64,000 bases of DNA from Rhodoferax lithotrophicus. Lineage in GTDB: Bacteria; Pseudomonadota; Gammaproteobacteria; Burkholderiales; Burkholderiaceae_C. The notes beneath the pieces were generated by a model. The model was not told the DNA's origin. It did no database searches and was given only the letters and a program-made list of their open reading frames with translations. Below are positions 29,081 through 37,350 of the stretch, piece by piece. Every line of letters starts with the position of its first letter. Position 1 is the stretch's first letter. The position numbers and the translations under genes were made by a program. Location: assembly GCF_019973615.1 (NCBI RefSeq), contig NZ_AP024238.1:2873989-2937988 (forward strand), in the 5' to 3' direction.

Positions 29081-29132
29081 AAATAGCTACTTACGCTTTA
29101 TTGATAAGCGCTAGAGGCTAATTTCTTATAAA
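29071..29132 (+). repeat. Dispersed repeat, intergenic copy C
   Basis: AATTAAATAGCTACTTACGC is followed by TTTATTGATAAGCGCTAGAG and GCTAATTTCTTATAAA. The GCTTTATTGATAAGCGC part can fold as a small hairpin. It lies between the thioesterase and DUF3422 genes. Confidence 0.8.
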
Positions 29133-29143
29133 TTCATCAACAC

Positions 29144-30583
29144 TCAGTGCGCCGTATGCAGCCTGGCATGAATACGCTGGGTGGTGCGCCACACAGCCCA
29201 CAACACCACCGGAACCAAAGCACCAGCCGCCATTTCGGGATTCATCGGCACACCCAGCGCTTTGAGTGCCTTGCCGCCGTACAACAGCAGACTGATCACA
29301 TAGTAAGAAATCGCCGCTATCGACAAGCCTTCCACCGTACTTTGCAAGCGCAACTGCGTCTCTTGGCCATGTGTCAGCTTTTCCAGCAATTGCTGGTTTT
29401 GCATCTCTGTGGCAATGTCCACCCGAGTACGCAGCAAGTCGCTGGTTCGCGCGACCCGTTCCGACAAGGATGCCAGGCGCTGCCCGGTGGCGGCGACGGT
29501 GGCCATCGCCGGAGACAAGCGCCGCTGCATGAATTCACCGATGGTCTGGGTACCCGGAATGGCTTTTTCGCGCAGCTCGGCAATACGTTGTCTCACCAGT
29601 GTGTGGTAGGCCTGGGTGGCCGCAAAGCGGTAATTGTTTTCAGCAGTGGCGCGCTCCACACCTGCCGCCAATGCAACCAGGGTGTCCAGCAGTTCCTGGT
29701 CAGAGGCCGATTTGTTCTCCAACTGCGCCGTGATACGCACCAGAGCTGCTTCGGATTGCGCCAGCATCGGCCCCAGCGCCTTGGCCACGGGTAGTCCGCG
29801 CAACGCCATCAGCCGGTAGGTTTCCAACTCCAGCAAACGTGCTGCAATACGCCCGGCACGGGTTTGGCTGGTACCCTCTGGCGCAATCACCAGCATGCGT
29901 TCAAATCCATCTGCTTGCAGCCGGAACTGTGTCAGCGCCCAGGAATGCCCCATGGGGTGACCATACCCATGCCGGTTGGGTGGTTCAGCGAGTGGCCCGG
30001 CCAATTGGCTTGGGTTGCTGCCCATGAGGGAGGCCACCACTGTACGCCCACCCAGCCAGGCCACAGCTTGCGCCATCAAGGTGGTGGCCTCATCCAGTGG
30101 TGCATTCACCATGGCCAGTTGAATCGCTGCCACAGTGCGTCCAGGTATCTGAGCAAACCAGTATTGCGGCAAGGCCAGGCAACCCAGCAAATCAGGCTCA
30201 CTTGCACCCAAACCAGCATACTCGGGCAGTGGCTGGATGATGGAGTAGCGGGTAAATTCGGTGTGGCGCTCCCACTTGACGGTCAAACCGTCCAGGCGCA
30301 GGCGCACAAAGTTGCCTTGCATTCGCTCCAGCGTCAAATCTGCCTGACCTGGCAACTGGCGCAAGTGCTCACATTCGGCTTGGCGGCTCACCCCCTCATT
30401 GAGTACAGCCACATACACAATCAGGGCAGGCAGACGAATGCGCGCTGAAGGGCGCGCGTGCACCTCATTGTGCAGTTCAGAGCGAAGTGCATCATCGGGG
30501 GGAAGCCACGTCGATGCGGATGCAGGTAAAACTGGGGCGGAGGCAATATGCATGCATGTAATTTTGCACTCATTCAACCGCAT
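29144..30583 (-). CDS. DUF3422 family membrane-anchored protein
   Basis: A 479-aa protein of the DUF3422 type: an N-terminal domain with DDALRSELHNEVHARP (about 28-43), a long helical middle with likely coiled coil, and two hydrophobic segments near the C-terminus (about 410-430 and 445-465) followed by a basic tail. The function of the family is unknown to me. GAGG four bases before the ATG supports the start at 30583; ATG 30553 is an alternative. It begins 7 bases after the nitroreductase gene and is probably co-transcribed with it. Confidence 0.8.
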   Translation of the reverse strand: MRLNECKITCMHIASAPVLPASASTWLPPDDALRSELHNEVHARPSARIRLPALIVYVAVLNEGVSRQAECEHLRQLPGQADLTLERMQGNFVRLRLDGLTVKWERHTEFTRYSIIQPLPEYAGLGASEPDLLGCLALPQYWFAQIPGRTVAAIQLAMVNAPLDEATTLMAQAVAWLGGRTVVASLMGSNPSQLAGPLAEPPNRHGYGHPMGHSWALTQFRLQADGFERMLVIAPEGTSQTRAGRIAARLLELETYRLMALRGLPVAKALGPMLAQSEAALVRITAQLENKSASDQELLDTLVALAAGVERATAENNYRFAATQAYHTLVRQRIAELREKAIPGTQTIGEFMQRRLSPAMATVAATGQRLASLSERVARTSDLLRTRVDIATEMQNQQLLEKLTHGQETQLRLQSTVEGLSIAAISYYVISLLLYGGKALKALGVPMNPEMAAGALVPVVLWAVWRTTQRIHARLHTAH

Positions 30584-30589
30584 AAAACC

Positions 30590-31219
30590 TCACAAGCTGG
30601 TGACAAATTCCGCCACATTAGGGCGTAGACGTGCAGGCTTGGCTTTGGACACTGTTCCAATGTTGATGCAACACACCGCTTGCTCGAAAGTTTGCAACTG
30701 AAACAAGGCACGTAACCGGGGCGACAACAGAGCCTGGCCACTGGTCAGACCCGAGCCGAAACCCAAGGCATGTGCCACCAGCAACAAGTTTTGGATAGCA
30801 CACCCTAAAGACACCAAGCGCTCCGCATCACCTACGGCAAGTTCACCCGCTTCCTGACGCCGAGCATCCTGCTGCGGTGTACTGCCCACCAGGCGGGCAA
30901 TGGCCAACATCAAAAATGGCGAGCGAAAGGCCTTGTCGCGGGCATTGTCAATTTGCTCCGGTGTTGCATGGGGATCACGGTCTTGCAAGGCCTGACCAAA
31001 CACCTCAGCCAGCAAATCGCGTTTATCAACCGGAACCTGCACAAAACGCCAAGGCAGGAGTTGGCCATGGTCGGGGGCCGCTGCCGCTGCCGACAGAATG
31101 TCCTGCATTTGCACCTTGCTTGGGCCGGGCTCGACCAATCGGCGTGGTGCCACATGCTGACGCGAATGAATCAACGCTTTGGCAAATTCCGCGAAATCAA
31201 TACCCGGTGTGACATCCAT
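30590..31219 (-). CDS. Nitroreductase family protein
   Basis: A 209-aa FMN-dependent nitroreductase of the YdjA-like group. APDHGQLLPWRFVQV (about 47-61) is the family's FMN-contact segment, and GCAIQNLLLVAHALGFGSG is the conserved central helix. Such enzymes reduce nitro compounds, quinones or enals with NAD(P)H; the substrate is open. The ATG at 31219 has GGAG in front; in-frame sequence upstream (from a TTG at 31276) is probably not translated. Confidence 0.87.
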   Translation of the reverse strand: MDVTPGIDFAEFAKALIHSRQHVAPRRLVEPGPSKVQMQDILSAAAAAPDHGQLLPWRFVQVPVDKRDLLAEVFGQALQDRDPHATPEQIDNARDKAFRSPFLMLAIARLVGSTPQQDARRQEAGELAVGDAERLVSLGCAIQNLLLVAHALGFGSGLTSGQALLSPRLRALFQLQTFEQAVCCINIGTVSKAKPARLRPNVAEFVTSL

Positions 31220-31335
31220 CGCAAGCTCCGTGGTGAAAGTTGCCAAGTGTGCCTGATTCTGAACGCACCATAACAAGCCATAACCTGGTACCCAATCAGT
31301 GAGACACTATCGCCCCCCGACAACATGGTTGAATT

Positions 31336-32760
31336 TTGCTACGCCCACTTTCACATCTTTTCCATTACCCTGCTGCCCGCTCCCGGCTTGGGACTGAGAT
31401 AACCGGTCTGTGGCAACTGGCCTGGCCGATTCTGGTTGGGCAACTGGCCTACGTGGGCATGGCCGTGGTGGATGTCGCCATGGCCGGACATGCTTCGGCG
31501 CAGGATCTGGCGGGCGTGTCACTGGGTGTCTCCATTTGGAACATGTTGATGCTCACCATCATGGGCATCATGATGGCTATCAATCCCATCGTGGCACACC
31601 ACGTAGGAGCCAAAGAATTTCATGTAGTGCCCCACATGGTGCGGCAGGCGTTGTGGCAGGCCTTGATGGTTGGATTTATCGGCACCCTGCTGGCCAATCT
31701 GGCCGTGCTGTTGTTTGAGCAAATGCAACTGGAGCCACATGTCCATGACATTGCCAAAAATTTTGTACGGGTCACCAGTTTGGCGCTACCCATGTTTGCC
31801 TGTTACCGTGTGTTGTACGGCTACAGCACCAGCCTGAACCAGACCAAACCACTGATGGTGATTTCACTGCTGTCACTGGGAATCAACATCATGGTGAACT
31901 GGTTGCTGGTGTTTGGGCATGCAGGCTTTCCCCGTCTTGGTGGCGTGGGTTGTGCCTGGGCCACGCTGGCGACGGTGATGTTTAACCTGCTGGCACTGAT
32001 CTGGTGGATGCGTCGCTCAAGCGCTTTTCAGGCTACCTGGCCTTTTGCGCATGGTGAAGCACCACAATGGGAAAGCATCCGGAATTTGCTGAAATTGGGC
32101 CTGCCCATTGGGGTAACGTATTTTGCCGAGACCAGTGCTTTTAGTCTGGTTGCCTTGCTGATCGCCAAGTTTGGCAGCACCCAGATGGCGGCGCATCAGA
32201 TTGCGCTGAATTTCTCTTCACTGGTGTTCATGGTACCGCTGAGTTTGGGGCTGGCGCTGCTGACCCGGGTGGGTCATTCATTGGGGGCAGGAAACCCGGT
32301 GCTGGCGCGTTACCAAGCTTGGGTCGGTGTCGGCCTGGGCCTGGGCCTCGCCATCATGTCCGCTACGCTCATGGCACTGTACAGGCATGACATTGCTGGC
32401 GCATACACCACAGACCAGGCGGTAATAACACTGACCGCCCAGATACTTTTACTGGCAGCACTGTTTCAACTCTCGGATGCCACCCAGGTCATCACCAGCT
32501 GCGCCATCCGAGGATACAAGGTCACCCGCGCACCCATGATTATTCATATGACCGCTTTTTGGGTTTGCGCTTTGCCACTGGGTATCACACTGGGATTGGC
32601 ACCCGAGTGGATGCCCTGGAAGCCTGCTCAGCCCATGGCTGCACAGGGCTTCTGGATCTCGCTGATTGTGGGGCTGACGGTGGCAGCACTTGGACTGGTC
32701 ACACTACTCAGAAAGGTGGCACGCAGTCACTTGCCTGCCACCCGTTCTGCCCATAGGTGA
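31336..32760 (+). CDS. MATE family multidrug efflux transporter
   Basis: A 474-aa polytopic protein with about twelve hydrophobic segments in two homologous halves (first half begins LWQLAWPILVGQLAYVGM; second LLKLGLPIGVTYFAETSAF). It is of the NorM/MATE type, which exports cationic drugs in exchange for sodium or protons. The reading frame has no ATG before the first helix, and a stop codon lies two codons upstream of the TTG at 31336, so TTG is the likely start. It converges on scoB with 13 bases between them. Confidence 0.92.
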   Translation: MLRPLSHLFHYPAARSRLGTEITGLWQLAWPILVGQLAYVGMAVVDVAMAGHASAQDLAGVSLGVSIWNMLMLTIMGIMMAINPIVAHHVGAKEFHVVPHMVRQALWQALMVGFIGTLLANLAVLLFEQMQLEPHVHDIAKNFVRVTSLALPMFACYRVLYGYSTSLNQTKPLMVISLLSLGINIMVNWLLVFGHAGFPRLGGVGCAWATLATVMFNLLALIWWMRRSSAFQATWPFAHGEAPQWESIRNLLKLGLPIGVTYFAETSAFSLVALLIAKFGSTQMAAHQIALNFSSLVFMVPLSLGLALLTRVGHSLGAGNPVLARYQAWVGVGLGLGLAIMSATLMALYRHDIAGAYTTDQAVITLTAQILLLAALFQLSDATQVITSCAIRGYKVTRAPMIIHMTAFWVCALPLGITLGLAPEWMPWKPAQPMAAQGFWISLIVGLTVAALGLVTLLRKVARSHLPATRSAHR

Positions 32761-32773
32761 TCAACAAGCCATT

Positions 32774-33412
32774 TCAGTGCAAGGGCACACCCGTTTTGGA
32801 CTGCAACTCTTCCATGGTCACCCCTGGCGCAAGCACCACCACTTTGATGCCATGCGGCGTGATGTCCATGACGGCCAAATCAGTAATGATGCGATCCACC
32901 ACACCAACACCTGTTAAAGGTAGCGTACAACTGGGCAAAATCTTCAGATCGATCGTTCCATCTTTCTTTTTGGCCACATGTTCCATCAGCACCACGACGC
33001 TTTTGACACCGCCCACCAGATCCATGGCACCACCCATGCCCTTGACCATCTTGCCTGGAATCATCCAGTTCGCCAGATCACCGGTTTCGCTGACCTGCAT
33101 GGCACCCAAAATGCTCAGGTTGATTTTGCCGCCGCGAATCATGGCAAAACTGTCGTGACTGCCAAAAATGCTGGAGCCGGCAATGGTGGTCACGGTTTGT
33201 TTGCCAGCATTGATCAAATCAGCATCCACTTCATCTTCGGTCGGAAACGGGCCAATGCCAAGCATGCCGTTTTCGCTTTGCAGCCAGACTTCCATATCAT
33301 CGGGTACAAAGTTGGCAACCAATGTGGGCAAGCCGATGCCCAGATTGACATAAAAACCATCTTGTAATTCTTTGGCAGCCAAAGCGGCCATTTCGTCGTG
33401 TGTCCAAGCCAT
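32774..33412 (-). CDS. scoB: 3-oxoacid CoA-transferase subunit B
   Basis: With subunit A this enzyme moves CoA between succinyl-CoA and acetoacetate (or a similar 3-oxoacid), allowing ketone-body and some aromatic or fatty-acid catabolism. The catalytic glutamate is E47 in QSENGMLG, which forms the covalent CoA-ester. AGGAG lies 7 bases before the ATG at 33412, two bases past the scoA stop codon. The alternative is a 3-oxoadipate CoA-transferase (pcaJ), which is very similar; no aromatic genes are nearby, so ScoB is the safer call. 212 aa. Confidence 0.88.
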   Translation of the reverse strand: MAWTHDEMAALAAKELQDGFYVNLGIGLPTLVANFVPDDMEVWLQSENGMLGIGPFPTEDEVDADLINAGKQTVTTIAGSSIFGSHDSFAMIRGGKINLSILGAMQVSETGDLANWMIPGKMVKGMGGAMDLVGGVKSVVVLMEHVAKKKDGTIDLKILPSCTLPLTGVGVVDRIITDLAVMDITPHGIKVVVLAPGVTMEELQSKTGVPLH

Positions 33413-33414
33413 GA

Positions 33415-34122
33415 TCAAGCTCCTGCTTTTGGGGTGATAGTTTTTTTCTCAATGCGCTTTTCAGGCGTGGCATTGAGCACGATGCGATTCACATAAATGC
33501 CGGGCAAGTGCACACTGTCGGGATCGAAGGTACCCGTTTCAACGATTTCTTCAACTTCCACCACGGTGATCTTGCCTGCCATGGCTACGGCCGGGTTGAA
33601 GTTACGCGCAGTACGACGAAACAGCAAATTACCGCTCTTGTCAGCCTTCCAGGCTTTGACCAACGACACCTCGGGCACCAATGCATGCTCCAAAATATAG
33701 ACGTGACCATCAAACACCCGGTTTTCTTTACCTTCGGCCACCAGTGTGCCCACACCAGTGCGCACGTAAAACGCGGGAATGCCTGCGCCACCAGCCCGCA
33801 ATTTTTCAGCCAGTGTGCCTTGCGGGGTAAATTCAAGCTGCAATTCACCAGCCAGGTATTGGCGCTCAAACTCTTTGTTTTCGCCCACATAACTTGAGAT
33901 CATTTTGCTGATCTGGCGTGTTTCCAGGAGCTTACCCAGACCAAAACCATCGACACCGGCATTGTTGCTGATCACGGTAAGGTCTTTCACTCCTGTGTCA
34001 CGCAAAGCATCAATTAAAGCCTCTGGAATGCCGCAAAGACCGAAACCGCCAACAGCCAACAATTGGCCATCTTTGACGATACCGTGCAACGCATCCGCTG
34101 CTGAAAGGTAAATTTTGTTCAC
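33415..34122 (-). CDS. scoA: 3-oxoacid CoA-transferase subunit A
   Basis: The 235-aa alpha subunit shows [13 protein letters not shown] (about 25-37) for CoA binding and [14 protein letters not shown], both standard for the family. It heads the scoAB pair. The first gene on the opposite strand is a PAS-LuxR regulator, and an 8-bp inverted repeat lies between the two starts, suggesting that the regulator controls the pair. PcaI is the close alternative. Confidence 0.88.
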   Translation of the reverse strand: MNKIYLSAADALHGIVKDGQLLAVGGFGLCGIPEALIDALRDTGVKDLTVISNNAGVDGFGLGKLLETRQISKMISSYVGENKEFERQYLAGELQLEFTPQGTLAEKLRAGGAGIPAFYVRTGVGTLVAEGKENRVFDGHVYILEHALVPEVSLVKAWKADKSGNLLFRRTARNFNPAVAMAGKITVVEVEEIVETGTFDPDSVHLPGIYVNRIVLNATPEKRIEKKTITPKAGA

Positions 34123-34160
34123 TGAGAAATCTCCTTGGAAATAAATAACAGTCGAACGAT

Positions 34161-34182
34161 ACTACGTAATAGGATACGTAGT
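34161..34182. promoter_or_regulatory. Inverted repeat in the scoA/PAS-LuxR intergenic region
   Basis: ACTACGTA (34161-34168) and TACGTAGT (34175-34182) are perfectly complementary around a six-base centre, 39 bases from the scoA ATG and 42 from the regulator ATG. It is a probable dimer operator for the LuxR-type protein. Folding as an RNA terminator is less likely in a divergent promoter. Confidence 0.65.
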
Positions 34183-34223
34183 TTTTCTTAAAGGGCAAAC
34201 CCTAAGATCACAAAAAACACCGC

Positions 34224-34778
34224 ATGGACATTAACTACCGACTGGCTTTTGAGATGGCACCCATCGGGCTTGCCTTATCGCGCAATCGCACCATGGTCGA
34301 TTGCAATCGCCACCTGTGCGACATGTTTGGCGCAAGCCCGGAGCAACTCATCGGCCAATCTTTTCAGGTTCTTTACCCCAGCGTCAGTGAATTTGAACGC
34401 ACAGGTGAACGTATTGCCCCCCTGTTAAACCGGCATGGCACCTATGCAGATGACCGCATCATGAAGCGGCTGGATGGCCGCTTCAAAGGCGAAACCTTTT
34501 GGTGCCATGTCACCGGCCGGGCTTTGAACCAGGCAACACCACACGAGGCAGGTATCTGGACTTTTGAAGACCTCAGTGCCAACCGCCCGGTCAAAGCAGA
34601 ACTTACGGCCCGTGAGCGTGAAGTGGCTACACAATTAATGAATGGCCTGACAAGCAAAGAAATTGGTCGCCTGCTCAATATCAGCCATCGCACAGTTGAA
34701 ATTTACCGCGCCAAATTGATGAAAAAATACAAAGCCTCCAACACTGGCGACCTGGTTCACAGACTGATGGCCGGATGA
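34224..34778 (+). CDS. PAS-LuxR transcriptional regulator
   Basis: A 184-aa protein with an N-terminal PAS domain (about 1-115; ALSRNRTMVDCNRHLCDMFG) and a C-terminal LuxR-type helix-turn-helix (about 125-180; LTAREREVATQLMNGLTSKE, then NISHRTVEIYRAKLMKKY). There is no receiver domain, so it may sense a ligand or redox state directly. The divergent scoAB genes and the palindrome between them suggest control of ketone-body or acyl-CoA use. This pairing is inference. Confidence 0.87.
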   Translation: MDINYRLAFEMAPIGLALSRNRTMVDCNRHLCDMFGASPEQLIGQSFQVLYPSVSEFERTGERIAPLLNRHGTYADDRIMKRLDGRFKGETFWCHVTGRALNQATPHEAGIWTFEDLSANRPVKAELTAREREVATQLMNGLTSKEIGRLLNISHRTVEIYRAKLMKKYKASNTGDLVHRLMAG

Positions 34779-34817
34779 TGTGCTCCATCGCGTCAGGAAC
34801 ATGACGCAAGTCAAAAA

Positions 34818-34845
34818 TGGATTGTGCAACTTGTCGCACAATCCA
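34818..34845 (+). terminator. Hairpin after the PAS-LuxR gene
   Basis: TGGATTGTGC (34818-34827) and GCACAATCCA (34836-34845) are perfectly complementary with an 8-base loop. It lies 40 bases after the regulator stop. AAGTTCTTTAA follows, a weak T-rich stretch. The same bases are only 35 upstream of the DUF2934 gene, so a role in its leader is also possible. Confidence 0.6.
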
Positions 34846-34879
34846 AAGTTCTTTAATCCGTTCACAAGGAGCACACACC

Positions 34880-35275
34880 ATGGTCACAACCAAAAAAACC
34901 AGTACATCCAAGCCTGCCGCAGTGGCGACACCACCTGCTGCTAAAACCGTGGCAGTGAAGAAAACGGTCACCAAAAAATCAAACGTTTCTGAGGTGATCG
35001 AAAAAGTACCTGCTGTGGTTGCAGAGCCAAGCAAAACGGTCAAAAAACCATCCACAAAGACAAAATCTGAAGCAAAACCCAAAACCGGCACAACCCCAAC
35101 AGTCCAAGACAAGACAAAACCATCACTGAGTCCGGAACAACGAAAACACTATGTGGAAGTGGCCGCTTTCTATATTGCCGAGCGTCGAGGTTTTGCTCCA
35201 GGGAATCCTGCTGAGGATTGGATTGCGGCAGAACTGGAAGTTGATCGCCTGATTGCAAGTGGTCAATTTAATTAA
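34880..35275 (+). CDS. Lysine-rich protein with DUF2934 domain
   Basis: A 131-aa protein. Residues 1-85 are a Lys/Thr/Pro/Ala/Val low-complexity region, rather like histone-H1-type tails. Residues about 88-128 (RKHYVEVAAFYIAERRG, then EDWIAAELEVDRLI) match the DUF2934 pattern. AAGGAG precedes the ATG. The basic tail suggests nucleic-acid or polyanion binding; this is inference. It overlaps the convergent thioesterase gene by four bases. Confidence 0.8.
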   Translation: MVTTKKTSTSKPAAVATPPAAKTVAVKKTVTKKSNVSEVIEKVPAVVAEPSKTVKKPSTKTKSEAKPKTGTTPTVQDKTKPSLSPEQRKHYVEVAAFYIAERRGFAPGNPAEDWIAAELEVDRLIASGQFN

Positions 35276-35691
35276 CTGACTATTGCGCGCATCCAGTCGG
35301 GCAAGTTGATCGCCTTTTGTTTCGGGAAATCTACCCAAATGGTAGTGGCTCCGCCTGCGGCATAGATCACACCAGGCTGATCCACCATTTCCATGGTGGC
35401 CCACGTTTCAAAGGTAGTCCTGCCCGGGTCACTGGTAAACATCTTGACCAGCACATCACCTGGATATTCAAGCTGCTTGTAAAAATTACAAAATGCATTC
35501 ACGATCACCGGTCCTTGACCCAAGGGATTAGGCATGCACCCTGCAGCGTGCATCCAGTCCACGCGGCAGCTTTCCAGGTATCGGAAATAGGTGGTGTTAT
35601 TAACGTGCCCCATGGCATCCATGTCACCCCAGCGAATGGGAATGACCAGCTCATAAACCAGTTTTTTTTGCTCGGGTAATTCAAATTTCAT
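35272..35691 (-). CDS. Acyl-CoA thioesterase (4HBT-type hotdog)
   Basis: A 139-aa hotdog protein with the signature RWGDMDAMGHVNNTTYFRYLE (about 20-40), where the aspartate and HVNN segment are typical of the 4-hydroxybenzoyl-CoA thioesterase/YbgC group. It probably hydrolyses a short or medium acyl-CoA. AAGGAG precedes the ATG, which overlaps the stop of the UbiC-like gene (ATGA). Confidence 0.88.
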   Translation of the reverse strand: MKFELPEQKKLVYELVIPIRWGDMDAMGHVNNTTYFRYLESCRVDWMHAAGCMPNPLGQGPVIVNAFCNFYKQLEYPGDVLVKMFTSDPGRTTFETWATMEMVDQPGVIYAAGGATTIWVDFPKQKAINLPDWMRAIVS

Positions 35692-36272
35692 GAGCGACTC
35701 CTTCGTTTTGAGGTTTTCATCGAGAAACCGCTCGGGCAATGCCAGTCAGAGGTGTTCGCTGCAAAAACCTCCATCACCAGCAGTGCTGCGCCATGACGTG
35801 TAAACACGGATCGACGGGCAGGTAATGCTCGCGACCTCTGAGAAATGCCAGTTGCTTTTTGCCAGTGTTGCACCACTTTACGTTGCACCATCCCTTGTCG
35901 GTGCAAAATTTTGAACTCCAGCGGTTGACGTGAAATACCAATTCGGTTGAACAACACATCTGCCAATGGACGGCTACCCAATCCACGAACTGATCGCCAA
36001 GGACCAACAGAATCGAGGAACGTTGTCACACTGCGGGCAAACACCATCGGTTTACCATCCACACACAACAACACCTCGCGCGCATATCCCACACGCATAG
36101 CTCTCAAACCAAGACCTTGGGCCTCATCTGCAGACAGCGGTTGACGACCTTGCGACAACACCTGAACACTGAACACATCTCCAGTGAACGCCAACCGCGC
36201 ACTAAGAGAGCCAGAAGCTTGCAACCAGCATCGCAAAGTACCGCGTACTGAAGAAAAATTCAGCCATCTCAT
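35688..36272 (-). CDS. ubiC: Chorismate lyase (UbiC-like)
   Basis: The 194-aa protein resembles UbiC, which converts chorismate to 4-hydroxybenzoate and pyruvate, the first step of ubiquinone synthesis. Visible features are VGYAREVLLCVDGKP and FARSV (substrate arginines), LGSRPLADVLF in the middle, and RSVFTRHGAALLVMEVF with the probable catalytic glutamate near the end. The last 25 residues run past the usual end of the family into the ribosome site of the thioesterase gene. Identity is weaker than for other calls here. Confidence 0.72.
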   Translation of the reverse strand: MRWLNFSSVRGTLRCWLQASGSLSARLAFTGDVFSVQVLSQGRQPLSADEAQGLGLRAMRVGYAREVLLCVDGKPMVFARSVTTFLDSVGPWRSVRGLGSRPLADVLFNRIGISRQPLEFKILHRQGMVQRKVVQHWQKATGISQRSRALPARRSVFTRHGAALLVMEVFAANTSDWHCPSGFSMKTSKRRSRS

Positions 36273-36368
36273 GCCTGACGCACCTTGCGGGAAACCCGAA
36301 AACCATACATGTTCAGATCGAACATTCCTATCATTGGTCTGAAAACCGTCGCAGTCCGAGTTACAACA

Positions 36369-37151
36369 TTAGACCCCGAATCCATCGTCGGCAGAAATCA
36401 CAGCTCCATTGATGAAATGGCTCTGATCCGAACATAACATTACCAACAATGCATCCAAGTCTTGTGGATGTCCAACGCGTTTACGTGGCAGCATTTGGAC
36501 AAGTTTTTGCCCTTGATCGGTTTGCCAATGTGCATGGTTAATTTCGGTGTCAATGTAGCCCGGACAGATTGCATTCACATTGATGCCAAACTTGCCCCAC
36601 TCCAAAGCCATGGCTTTAGTCATTTGAATCACTGCCGCCTTGCTCATGCAATAAATACCAATTTTGGGTAACACTTTGAGACCAGCCATACTGGCCACAT
36701 TGATGATGCGCCCACCCGTGAAACTTCCAGGAGCAGCCCCCTGGGAGCGTGCCAGCATGCGCTTACCTACCTCCTGAGCCACAAAAAATGCACCTTTGAC
36801 GTTGGTATCGAATACGAAATCAAAATCACCGCTGCTGACATCCTGAATACGCTGGGTGGTACTGACCCCTGAGTTATTCACCAGAATATCGATAGAACCA
36901 ACCTCAGTCTCTGCATGCGCTACGGCAGATCGGATAGAGGCTTGATCCATCACGTCCAATTCAAGCACATGGGCATCGCCGCCCTCGCCATCAATTTGGG
37001 CACGCAATTCTTTGAGTTTTTCAACCCGGCGACTGGCCAGCACCACTGCAGCCCCCGCACTGGACAAGGTGCGAGCAAACTGTGCCCCCAATCCACCGGA
37101 AGCCCCCGTAATAAAGGCCACCCGACCTGACAAATCAATGTTGTAAGACAT
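36369..37151 (-). CDS. Short-chain dehydrogenase/reductase
   Basis: A 260-aa classical SDR. TGASGGLG (about 15-22) binds NAD(P), NNSG holds the fold, and the catalytic set is the serine in NVASMAG, tyrosine in Y-C-M-S-K and that lysine. The C-terminal INGAVISADDGFGV is typical. It could reduce 3-oxoacyl or similar substrates. A 20-bp TetR-type palindrome precedes it, and the neighbouring divergent gene encodes the fatty-acid-linked ETF dehydrogenase, so an acyl-CoA role is plausible. Confidence 0.87.
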   Translation of the reverse strand: MSYNIDLSGRVAFITGASGGLGAQFARTLSSAGAAVVLASRRVEKLKELRAQIDGEGGDAHVLELDVMDQASIRSAVAHAETEVGSIDILVNNSGVSTTQRIQDVSSGDFDFVFDTNVKGAFFVAQEVGKRMLARSQGAAPGSFTGGRIINVASMAGLKVLPKIGIYCMSKAAVIQMTKAMALEWGKFGINVNAICPGYIDTEINHAHWQTDQGQKLVQMLPRKRVGHPQDLDALLVMLCSDQSHFINGAVISADDGFGV

Positions 37152-37169
37152 GGCTATCTCTCCAAAATG

Positions 37170-37189
37170 AATAGAACGATCGTTCTATT
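37170..37189. promoter_or_regulatory. TetR-type operator palindrome
   Basis: AATAGAACGATCGTTCTATT is a perfect 20-bp palindrome, 19 bases upstream of the SDR ATG and about 160 bases upstream of the ETF dehydrogenase start. The AACGATCGTT core is typical of TetR-family operators in lipid or terpene catabolism (general knowledge). No matching tetR gene lies nearby. Confidence 0.7.
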
Positions 37190-37350
37190 ATGGTGAATCT
37201 ATTACCTAAAATCTGGATTTGTCGAAGACAATTCACTTTCAGTTCAAGACAACTTCACCTTGGCTTGAGTTTAATCAGTTGACGGTAGAACAAAGCCTTC
37301 TGTTTCCATGCTTTGGTCTCTGCCGTGATGTTCATTCAGTGAGGAACCCC

